Source: Candidatus Andersenbacteria bacterium RIFCSPHIGHO2_02_FULL_45_11 (GTDB lineage: Bacteria; Patescibacteriota; Andersenbacteria; UBA10190). From it: 5,442 nt of DNA. A program made the translations under genes and the position numbers. Below are positions 1 through 4,914 of the stretch, piece after piece. Below the pieces are notes generated by a model. The model was not told the DNA's origin, did no database searches, and worked only from the letters and a program-made list of their open reading frames with translations. Where the stretch lies: assembly GCA_001817055.1 (NCBI GenBank), contig MHHP01000026.1, positions 869 to 6,310 on the forward strand, in the 5' to 3' direction. Position 1 is the first letter of the stretch; each line of letters begins with the position of its first letter.

Positions 1-1
1 C

Positions 2-688
2 CTATTTATTGGGCTTGAGCTGCTCTTTGTTATCCATCATTGGTTATTTATACTCCTTGGTATCCTGCTCGTAATTCTTGTTATTGGTATTGTATTAATC
101 CGCTCGGAAGAAGGCGACCAGTTCCATCCTACACAAACAATCTTGCCAACTCTTGCAGCATTTGGATTTGCGGCATTTGCAGTATATTTACCGCTCACTG
201 CATTTATCCACATCTATTTCGTTATGTGTGCCGTAGCATTTTTCTTCATACTGAAATATGGCGCAAAGCAGGCATGGCCAACATGGAATGCTATTATATC
301 CGTTGCAGTACTTACTACCGTCATTGCTCCTATTATTGGCTGGCGTTTTACGCTCTATACCCCTGTGTGGATTATTCTGCTCCTCGTTTTCCCAGCCATT
401 GCGCTCATGGCGTTTCAATCTCTCCTTCGGTTTACGGATAACACGGCTGAAGCTGGGCTCATCTCTCTTATTGTTGCGTTTGTACTATCGGAGCTTACGT
501 GGCTTTTGCAGTTCCTGCCCCTTCACTTCGTAGTACAAAGTGGATGCATTGTTGCGGCGTATTACGGGATTATACAAACTACAACCGCAGCATACGAAGG
601 CATCCTAAATCGCAAATTAGCAATAGAGTATGGGGTTGTTGGTAGTATTGCCACAATCTTACTTCTTCTAACGGCAAGCTGGTCATAA
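2..688 (+). CDS. Polytopic membrane protein of unknown function (5' partial)
   Basis: The reading frame is open from the first bases of the window to TAA at 686-688, giving 228 visible residues; the true start lies upstream. A TTG at 143 could be mistaken for the start, but the hydrophobic, protein-like sequence continues unbroken before it, so it is internal. About eight hydrophobic segments are visible, at roughly residues 9-33, 50-68, 69-84, 96-114, 121-140, 151-172, 176-193 and 210-226, joined by short loops. Polar residues are few, and I see no catalytic motif, nucleotide-binding loop or transporter signature. It therefore sits in the cytoplasmic membrane with an unknown role. It is the first visible gene of a + strand run, 27 nt before the HtrA-like gene, so co-transcription is likely. 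It could be a transporter subunit or one of the uncharacterised membrane families of Patescibacteria; the sequence does not decide. Confidence 0.8.
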   Translation, partial: LFIGLELLFVIHHWLFILLGILLVILVIGIVLIRSEEGDQFHPTQTILPTLAAFGFAAFAVYLPLTAFIHIYFVMCAVAFFFILKYGAKQAWPTWNAIISVAVLTTVIAPIIGWRFTLYTPVWIILLLVFPAIALMAFQSLLRFTDNTAEAGLISLIVAFVLSELTWLLQFLPLHFVVQSGCIVAAYYGIIQTTTAAYEGILNRKLAIEYGVVGSIATILLLLTASWS

Positions 689-702
689 GGCGTGGTATTA
701 TA

Positions 703-708
703 TAGAGG
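703..708 (+). promoter_or_regulatory. Shine-Dalgarno site of the HtrA-like gene
   Basis: TAGAGG lies 7 nt before the ATG at 716. It decides between that ATG and an in-frame GTG at 692, which sits only 3 nt after the upstream stop codon, has no comparable purine-rich site, and would add eight residues with no obvious function. It is one of the few recognisable Shine-Dalgarno-like sites in this window; most other starts here look translationally coupled. Confidence 0.6.
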
Positions 709-715
709 TACACAT

Positions 716-1741
716 ATGCAAGACACAAGCCCATCAACCACGCTCCGCCTTTCTCTCGGAAGTATAATTTTGGGATTTTTCCTTCTTTTCGTTATTGGCA
801 TAGCGGGGGGGTATTTGGGATATCGCCTTGCGCCTGCGCCCCTCACAGTCCTTCCCAATGGCGACCGCACCATAGTTCCCGTGTCTCAACATGTCACTAT
901 ATCTCCAAGCAAGACTGGGGAAGATATTGTAGCAACGCAAGCGAAATCCGTCCTGCTCTTAGTAGAGCAAACAACTAAGGGCATAAAGCCTGTAGGAAAT
1001 GGAATTACCCTAACCAATGATGGCGTCGTAGTATCAACACAGTCTTTCCCGGACACTGCGCTCTCGGCAGTATTGGATGATGGCAGCATAGCAGCGCTTA
1101 CTCCTGTAGGGGTTGATACGTTATCTGGACTTACATTCTTCCGAATTCCGGATCAAATTCTACCTCCGGTTACACTCGCACAATCAGCTGCAAATACAGG
1201 GTCAGAGGTTATAAGCATTGCTCGCAATACTGTAACCATGCGCCCCACAGCGTCTCGGCATACGGTATCTGAAATTACTGCACCCAATGATGCTGGGGCA
1301 CCAGGAATTCAACAAGTTGCACTTGTATCCGGAGCTGCAGCGCAACCCGGAACTGCATTTTTTAATGACGAAGGAAGATTGGTAGGCATACTGCGCATAG
1401 GCGAGATATCCGCAATGATTTCCGTTCCAGATATTACTGCTGCGCTTGGCAGACTTTCTGCAGGCACGCTTACCGAAAATCCGTTTGCAGTACCTGGATT
1501 TATTGTTACGTGGAAGCTTGTGCAAGACGCTGCTGGAATATTTGGCATGAGAGCAGTGGTTGCAACTATTACGCCCAAGGGCCCTGCATTCACTGCGGGT
1601 ATAAAAGTAGGGGATATACTCACATCCAACAATGGCAAGGCGATTACATGGGATAGCAGCCTAGCACAAGCGCTTGCAAAGCCCCCATTTATACTTTCGC
1701 TGATACGTGAAGGGGAAGAGAGAACGATAACGCTTCCATAA
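716..1741 (+). CDS. Membrane-anchored HtrA/DegP-like (S1C) protein with PDZ domain, probably catalytically inactive
   Basis: The product is 341 residues from the ATG at 716. Residues 12-38 form one membrane anchor, and the rest should be extracytoplasmic. Residues about 70-245 follow the layout of a trypsin-like HtrA core: a VGNGITLTNDGVVVST stretch where HtrA has its GSGF...TNNHV block, a GVDTLSGLTFFRI stretch in place of GxDPxxDIAxxxI, and QPGTAFFNDEGRLVGI in place of GNSGGPLxNxxGxxIGI. By these alignments the catalytic His, Asp and Ser become Ser110, Gly138 and Pro211, so proteolysis is not expected. Residues about 260-341 look like a PDZ domain, with GPAFTAGIKVGDIL matching the usual S-PA--AGL--GD-I pattern. 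The order anchor, protease fold, PDZ is that of DegS-like proteins. FtsB follows after 2 nt. Inferred role: a binding or scaffold protein of the envelope, or a sensor. The fold assignment rests on motif pattern only, and an alignment shift could alter the exact aligned residues. Confidence 0.75.
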   Translation: MQDTSPSTTLRLSLGSIILGFFLLFVIGIAGGYLGYRLAPAPLTVLPNGDRTIVPVSQHVTISPSKTGEDIVATQAKSVLLLVEQTTKGIKPVGNGITLTNDGVVVSTQSFPDTALSAVLDDGSIAALTPVGVDTLSGLTFFRIPDQILPPVTLAQSAANTGSEVISIARNTVTMRPTASRHTVSEITAPNDAGAPGIQQVALVSGAAAQPGTAFFNDEGRLVGILRIGEISAMISVPDITAALGRLSAGTLTENPFAVPGFIVTWKLVQDAAGIFGMRAVVATITPKGPAFTAGIKVGDILTSNNGKAITWDSSLAQALAKPPFILSLIREGEERTITLP

Positions 1742-1743
1742 AC

Positions 1744-2121
1744 ATGGCTGTATTTCGACCGCAGATTGTACTCGCTATTACAGGCGTAATTGCGCTTCTG
1801 ATTCTTTTTTCTCTCGCGCAAGAGGCGAATCGTCGTTGGCAAATTCAACGAGAAGTCTCTCGCCTAGAGCAAGAGGTGAGCGATATGGAAAAAAGCCTGG
1901 TAGCCCTGCAACAATTGAACGAATATTTTCGTACCCCGGATTATAAAGAACGGCTTGCGCGCGAGCAGTTAAACTTCCGAGCACCAGGCGAAAAAGTGGT
2001 ACTTATTCCAGAACGCAGTGGTGTACCGGTGGCAACTACAAAGGCAACCCAAGAGCAAAAAGTAGTATCCATACCGCTACGGTGGTGGTATTTGTTTTTC
2101 GTAGATTCGAGCACTAAATGA
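1744..2121 (+). CDS. FtsB/DivIC-family septum formation initiator protein
   Basis: The 125-residue product has the compact plan of FtsB/DivIC proteins: a very short cytoplasmic tail, one membrane segment at about 8-25, and a charged heptad-like coiled coil at about 27-60 (REVSRLEQEVSDMEKSLVAL and onward). The diagnostic block follows, with ERLAREQLNFRAPGEKVVLI at residues 69-88, where the family typically has an E--AR--L----PGE pattern. Proteins of this family bridge FtsL and FtsQ/DivIB in the divisome at the septal membrane. A variable tail ends in an aromatic patch, RWWYLFF, at about 113-119; I associate such endings with Patescibacteria homologues, from memory. The ATG at 1744 is 2 nt after the upstream stop and has no close Shine-Dalgarno site, so translational coupling is likely. 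The TGA stop overlaps the next ATG. FtsB and DivIC cannot be told apart here, so no symbol is given. Confidence 0.88.
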   Translation: MAVFRPQIVLAITGVIALLILFSLAQEANRRWQIQREVSRLEQEVSDMEKSLVALQQLNEYFRTPDYKERLAREQLNFRAPGEKVVLIPERSGVPVATTKATQEQKVVSIPLRWWYLFFVDSSTK

Positions 2122-2636
2122 ACTCGCATCACAGAGTACTTGGGGCGTTCGCCATAGTAGTGGCGGTGCTCATTGCTGCGTATGCTTCGTTCGGGATTCC
2201 TATTGCATGCGGGAGTCACGGATGTATCAGGAAATCAGATATAGCAGCGCAACGTGTATACGACAATGCATTTGCACGGTCTACGAACAGCCATGAACCA
2301 GTTGAGCAGGCGACACTTACAACACTCGTACGTCGCTATTTAATTACCCATGCGACAACAACGTCTTCCGTATCGCTTACGGATGCAGAACTATACAGAG
2401 CGGACATTCTGCATGCAACGGATCCAGAGATTGTGCAGAAGCTCGGATTTGCTTCATTTGAAGAATACGATAGGCTCGTGCTTGTGCCATTTTTGCAACA
2501 AGAAGCGCTTATGAAAGAACGGCACATCAAGAACCCTTCTGCGCTATATGCGCGCCTCGCACAAGAACAATCAATCTTCTTATCTATGAAGGGGTACAAA
2601 TGGAACAAGGCAACAGGCGAAGTGGTTGCGAAATAG
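2118..2636 (+). CDS. Membrane-anchored extracytoplasmic protein, weakly SurA-N-like
   Basis: The 172-residue product starts at the ATG at 2118, sharing ATGA with the end of the FtsB-like gene, so the two are probably translationally coupled. Residues about 7-30 are a membrane anchor or uncleaved signal sequence. Directly after it is a cysteine pair, CGSHGC, at 31-36. PIAC around Cys31 is only a poor lipobox because position -3 is Pro. The remainder is mostly helical and charged, with LTDAELYRADILHA at about 87-100 and FASFEEYDRLVLVPFLQQEA at 111-130. The latter resembles the N-terminal helical chaperone region of SurA/PrsA-type peptidyl-prolyl isomerases, where a similar (F/Y)-x-EY--LV--PFL--E-L pattern is often seen. 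No parvulin domain follows, so a folding-helper role without isomerase activity is an inference. It could also be a divisome accessory protein, given its neighbour. Confidence 0.72.
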   Translation: MNSHHRVLGAFAIVVAVLIAAYASFGIPIACGSHGCIRKSDIAAQRVYDNAFARSTNSHEPVEQATLTTLVRRYLITHATTTSSVSLTDAELYRADILHATDPEIVQKLGFASFEEYDRLVLVPFLQQEALMKERHIKNPSALYARLAQEQSIFLSMKGYKWNKATGEVVAK

Positions 2637-2644
2637 TTTTGTTC

Positions 2645-2718
2645 TGGAGCGGGTAACGAGAATCGAACTCGTATCTCAACCTTGGGAAGGTCGTATTCTA
2701 CCATTGAATCATACCCGC
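2645..2718 (-). tRNA. tRNA-Gly (anticodon CCC), CCA end encoded
   Basis: Read on the - strand, the gene folds as a full cloverleaf. The acceptor stem is GCGGGTA paired perfectly with TACCCGC. The D arm is ATTC/GAAT with a 7-nt AATGGTA loop. The anticodon stem is CGACC/GGTTG (with one G-T pair) and its loop is TTCCCAA, so the anticodon is CCC (2684-2686), which reads GGG glycine codons. A 4-nt variable region follows. The T arm is ACGAG/CTCGT with loop TTCGATT. Discriminator base U73, typical of bacterial tRNA-Gly, is followed by a genome-encoded CCA at 2645-2647. The tRNA body without CCA is 2648-2718. The gene converges on the preceding coding region with 8 nt between. I see no clear terminator past its 3' end. 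Confidence 0.96.
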
Positions 2719-2783
2719 ACTAGACTAAAGCTTACATATGAGCTCTCATACTTTCAAGCGCCCTAATATGATATATTGCATAT
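2719..2783. promoter_or_regulatory. Divergent intergenic spacer with presumed promoters
   Basis: These 65 nt separate the - strand tRNA gene from the + strand small membrane-protein gene, so at least the tRNA promoter should lie here. On the + strand, TATGAT at 2767-2772 is a fair -10 box, without a convincing -35. It would start transcription only a few nucleotides before the ATG at 2784, implying a nearly leaderless message; no Shine-Dalgarno site is present. On the - strand, TTGAAA at 2757-2752 is a plausible -35 for the tRNA, but I cannot find a good -10 at the right spacing. Box assignments are guesses from consensus. Confidence 0.35.
2737..2750. repeat. Short inverted repeat (TATGAG-CT-CTCATA)
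   Basis: Perfect 6-bp arms around a 2-nt centre lie in the divergent spacer between the tRNA and the small membrane-protein gene. The arms are too short and the sequence is not followed by T-rich DNA, so it is not a terminator. It could be an operator-like site, or chance in AT-rich DNA. Confidence 0.4.
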
Positions 2784-2789
2784 ATGCAA
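2776..2789. repeat. Perfect 14-bp palindrome over a start codon
   Basis: TTGCATATATGCAA is its own reverse complement, and it contains the ATG (2784-2786) of the small membrane-protein gene. It also sits where transcription would start from the candidate -10 box at 2767-2772. A DNA-binding dimer there could block the promoter, or the site could be chance. The function is unknown. Confidence 0.45.
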
Positions 2790-2987
2790 ATTGGTTCTGA
2801 CTTTTGGCTACTGGCTGCAGACTGGTTCGTGAATTTTTCTGCCGGCTTATTTGGCGCAGCCGTCATTGTCCCTGCAATTTCAGAAAAGCCCCAAACATTT
2901 AATGAGCGACTTTTCCTTACAAACATCCTACTATCTCTAGCGTTTTTCTTAGTTGCCTATATAATGACAGTATATGGCACAAGGTGA
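2784..2987 (+). CDS. Small two-pass membrane protein, unknown function
   Basis: The 67-residue product has two hydrophobic stretches: about residues 7-32 (FWLLAADWFVNFSAGLFGAA onward) and about 42-64 (RLFLTNILLSLAFFLVAYIM onward). They are separated by a short polar loop containing EKPQTFNER. An in-frame TGA at 2769-2771 stands five codons before the ATG at 2784, so this is the only reasonable start. No Shine-Dalgarno site precedes it. The gene is followed by a second tiny membrane-protein frame that overlaps it by 14 nt. I do not recognise the family. Small two-pass proteins of this general look, with a WF-NFSAG-FG pattern, seem familiar from Patescibacteria genomes, but that is recollection and not a search result. 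Confidence 0.65.
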   Translation: MQIGSDFWLLAADWFVNFSAGLFGAAVIVPAISEKPQTFNERLFLTNILLSLAFFLVAYIMTVYGTR

Positions 2988-3093
2988 ACGAAAAATTGAT
3001 TGGGCAGATATAAATGTACGTCTAAACATAGCTAGTGCCTTAGTTCTTATAGTTTTTCTGCTTCTCTTTATTGCCTGGCGCCTAGCAGCCTAA
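2974..3093 (+). CDS. Tiny single-pass membrane protein (39 residues), overlapping the previous gene
   Basis: An ATG at 2974 opens a 39-codon frame ending in TAA at 3091-3093. The product has a charged, soluble start (MAQGERKIDWADINVRLN) and one membrane segment at about 18-38 (IASALVLIVFLLLFIAWRLA). An in-frame TGA at 2965-2967 fixes the start. The first 14 nt lie within the end of the preceding gene in another frame, and no Shine-Dalgarno site is visible, so translation is probably coupled. Support comes from the position directly after a similar small membrane gene, the clear soluble-then-hydrophobic pattern, and the fact that it fills the space up to the convergent gene, whose stop begins 11 nt later. 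The function is unknown, and the frame could be spurious because it is so short. Confidence 0.5.
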   Translation: MAQGERKIDWADINVRLNIASALVLIVFLLLFIAWRLAA

Positions 3094-3104
3094 AAAATCA
3101 ACCC

Positions 3105-4913
3105 TTATTCCGACGCAATAGCTGGGTTTTGCACAAGCGGTTGTTGCGGTGGGGTTTGAGTTGGTTCTGTGGCAACTACTCCAGATCCCGTTCCTTCAGA
3201 CGTTTCCGGAATAAGCTTAAAATCAAGTGCGAGTGCTTTGGATGTATTCCCAGAAATCTTCAGGCTTGTCTCTGTAATTGTTTTATACCCTGCCTTTGCA
3301 ACCGCAGCTGTATACATACCTCGCGGCACCAGAAGGAAGAACTTACCATGAACATTCGTTACTCTTGTCTGCACTATACGATTTGTTTTTGTGTCGTAGA
3401 GACGAATAATTGCAAGATCTATCGGACTTCCCGTTGCGCCATCGACTACCGTTCCTAACCCTTTTTGATGAGACAAGAGAATATAGAGCTTGAGGGCAAA
3501 GAGCACAAGGTAGAGCACTTCAAAGAAGATATTCATCCTACCGGGAATCGTGAGCAAAAAGAACGTGTTGATTACCGCTCCCACAATCAAGAACCCAAGG
3601 CCAACTCCGTCCAATAATGCGAGTGCGTGTTCGGCAAACCGCCAGAACATCATCTGGGCAACAGGGCTTGCTGCTTCTCTGTCTATAGGCACTACCAAGT
3701 GGGGCACCTTATCGGGATCTTGCTCGTCAGTTTCAAACTCTTCACCTAAATATATTCGTTCATTTTTTTGCAACACGGTAGGCGGTTTCTTACGAGCAGG
3801 GAACAGGAAACCAGATTCACTCACAACGAGATAATAGCTTCCAGGAGGAAGTAAGAACCCAAATTGACCATCAGATCCGGTAATTTGCGTTTCTTTTAAC
3901 TGATGAAACTTTGCATCAAACACTTGCACAATAGCGCGAGAGATAGGGCGGCCTAGGTCGCTATCAACAACAATACCCCATCGAGTTTTTCGTTTGTGGA
4001 TCGAGAAGAATGATCCGAAAAATTGTAAAAAATGAGAAAGCTGGGGAAGAATATTGGCGATTAGTGCGGGAATTGCTGCAGCGATACCCGCGGCTATTGC
4101 CGCTGTTGCTAGCATAGGATTCATGCCCTGGATAGCTTTTAGGATACCCTCTTTGTCACACCCTAAGAAATTGCAGATAGAGGAGAGAATTGCATTTCCA
4201 ATTTCTGTAGGACTGGGGGGCACATCATCCCATAAATCAAAAATATCTATGATGAGTGTTTCGGTTGGGCCGGGTTCAGGGGTGATACATACCAACCCCT
4301 CTGGGCAGGGGCTGGGCTGGGGTGTTGGGGTAGTGCAAAAAAGATCAAACCAAACGCATGGGGTAGGGGATGGGGATGGACTGCCAATAGGCGTTGGAGA
4401 TGGATTTACAGCATCCGGAATTGTCCAGGTGTATGTTTTTACGATTGTAAGATAGTCATACCCCACAGCTCCGTTACACCATAAATCGAATTTGAGAGTT
4501 ACCACATCCGCACTTCCCATATAAATAGAACCATCAATATAGGTATTGATGCCCCGAGGAGTTATTTCAACCGTTGCGTCACTTACTGGAATATTGGAAA
4601 GTTGATATGCCTGGCTTATCGAGGGATTACCCAGAACATTCCCAAAGTCACGGGCGTTTAGCAGGATACGAAACGGAACACTGCCGCCACGAACTGCGTT
4701 TGCATCTTGGTAATAAAAACTTACATTCGTATTTGCATTACATCCAGACAGTGGACCGGGATCATCAGGGAAAGTTGTAGGAGCTGGAGTTGGACCATTA
4801 ACTACTGTTACTGTTGCATTTCCAGATGATTGTGCTTGCACAGCCAGAGGAGATATGCCGACACATGCAGCCAAGAGCGCAAGAGTAGAGAAGCTAGTAA
4901 GCCGTTTGCTCAT
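3105..4913 (-). CDS. Surface/membrane protein with Cys-paired Pro-rich stalk and two carboxypeptidase-regulatory-like domains
   Basis: The product has 602 residues. Residues 1-27 are a clear signal peptide (SKR, a hydrophobic core, cleavage after VQA). Residues about 53-168 form a probable beta-rich domain with Cys58 and Cys146. A stalk at about 170-236 is rich in Pro, Ser and Thr and holds cysteine pairs 186/193 and 203/209; Cys247/252 follow. A hydrophobic region at about 264-303 leads into the basic HKRK. Residues 312-369 and 486-543 are two carboxypeptidase-regulatory-like beta domains (G-VVD---G-PI--AI---D, then G-F---P-G-Y). They align without gaps, with 21 of 58 positions identical by my count. 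A membrane hairpin at about 432-481 lies between them. The tail after 571 is polar and Pro/Gln-rich. The ATG at 4913 follows the upstream stop by 1 nt with no Shine-Dalgarno site, so translation is likely coupled. A structural or adhesive role at the cell surface is inferred; no enzymatic residues are evident. Confidence 0.85.
   Translation of the reverse strand: MSKRLTSFSTLALLAACVGISPLAVQAQSSGNATVTVVNGPTPAPTTFPDDPGPLSGCNANTNVSFYYQDANAVRGGSVPFRILLNARDFGNVLGNPSISQAYQLSNIPVSDATVEITPRGINTYIDGSIYMGSADVVTLKFDLWCNGAVGYDYLTIVKTYTWTIPDAVNPSPTPIGSPSPSPTPCVWFDLFCTTPTPQPSPCPEGLVCITPEPGPTETLIIDIFDLWDDVPPSPTEIGNAILSSICNFLGCDKEGILKAIQGMNPMLATAAIAAGIAAAIPALIANILPQLSHFLQFFGSFFSIHKRKTRWGIVVDSDLGRPISRAIVQVFDAKFHQLKETQITGSDGQFGFLLPPGSYYLVVSESGFLFPARKKPPTVLQKNERIYLGEEFETDEQDPDKVPHLVVPIDREAASPVAQMMFWRFAEHALALLDGVGLGFLIVGAVINTFFLLTIPGRMNIFFEVLYLVLFALKLYILLSHQKGLGTVVDGATGSPIDLAIIRLYDTKTNRIVQTRVTNVHGKFFLLVPRGMYTAAVAKAGYKTITETSLKISGNTSKALALDFKLIPETSEGTGSGVVATEPTQTPPQQPLVQNPAIASE
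3435..3467 (-). other. Start of second carboxypeptidase-regulatory-like repeat domain
   Basis: This short stretch encodes GLGTVVDGATG, residues 485-495 of the 602-residue protein. It opens the second beta domain, which runs to about residue 543. The matching opening of the first copy, RWGIVVDSDLG, is at residues 311-321. The two lie exactly 174 residues apart with no gap needed over 58 positions, which points to an internal duplication. Confidence 0.6.
4303..4379 (+). other. G-run cluster with G-quadruplex potential
   Basis: On the + strand, the template for the surface-protein gene, five G runs of 3-4 bases lie at 4303-4330 with loops of 2, 2, 2 and 4 nt. This fits the canonical quadruplex pattern. 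A second group at 4360-4379 has three G4 runs and one GG. They arise because CCC and CCA proline codons of the stalk (about residues 178-204) lie opposite. Formation in the cell is not shown. Confidence 0.5.
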
Positions 4914-4914
4914 A

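Noticed and set aside
143..688. TTG at 143 as the start of the first membrane protein
   Set aside because: The same frame is open and membrane-protein-like from base 2, with a clear hydrophobic segment before 143, so the gene is cut by the window edge.
692..715. GTG at 692 as the start of the HtrA-like gene
   Set aside because: The ATG at 716 has a well-placed TAGAGG site. The GTG would add eight unconvincing residues and has no such site.
1309..1848. A 179-codon - strand frame opposite the HtrA-like and FtsB-like genes
   Set aside because: It crosses two well-supported genes on the other strand and shows no signal, domain or start site.
2118..2987. Reassigned TGA codon (UGA as Gly or Trp), known in some Patescibacteria
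   Set aside because: TGA ends the FtsB-like and 67-residue frames at sensible positions. Trp is TGG throughout, and the visible tRNA-Gly reads GGG.
3091..3107. Bidirectional terminator between the convergent genes at 3093 and 3105
   Set aside because: Only 11 nt separate the stop codons, with a short A run but no stem-loop with arms of useful length.
4054..4455. A 133-codon + strand frame opposite the surface-protein gene
   Set aside because: It is antisense to a strong gene with signal peptide and domains. Its Ala-rich and Gly/Val-rich composition mirrors the opposite strand's Ala and Pro codons.
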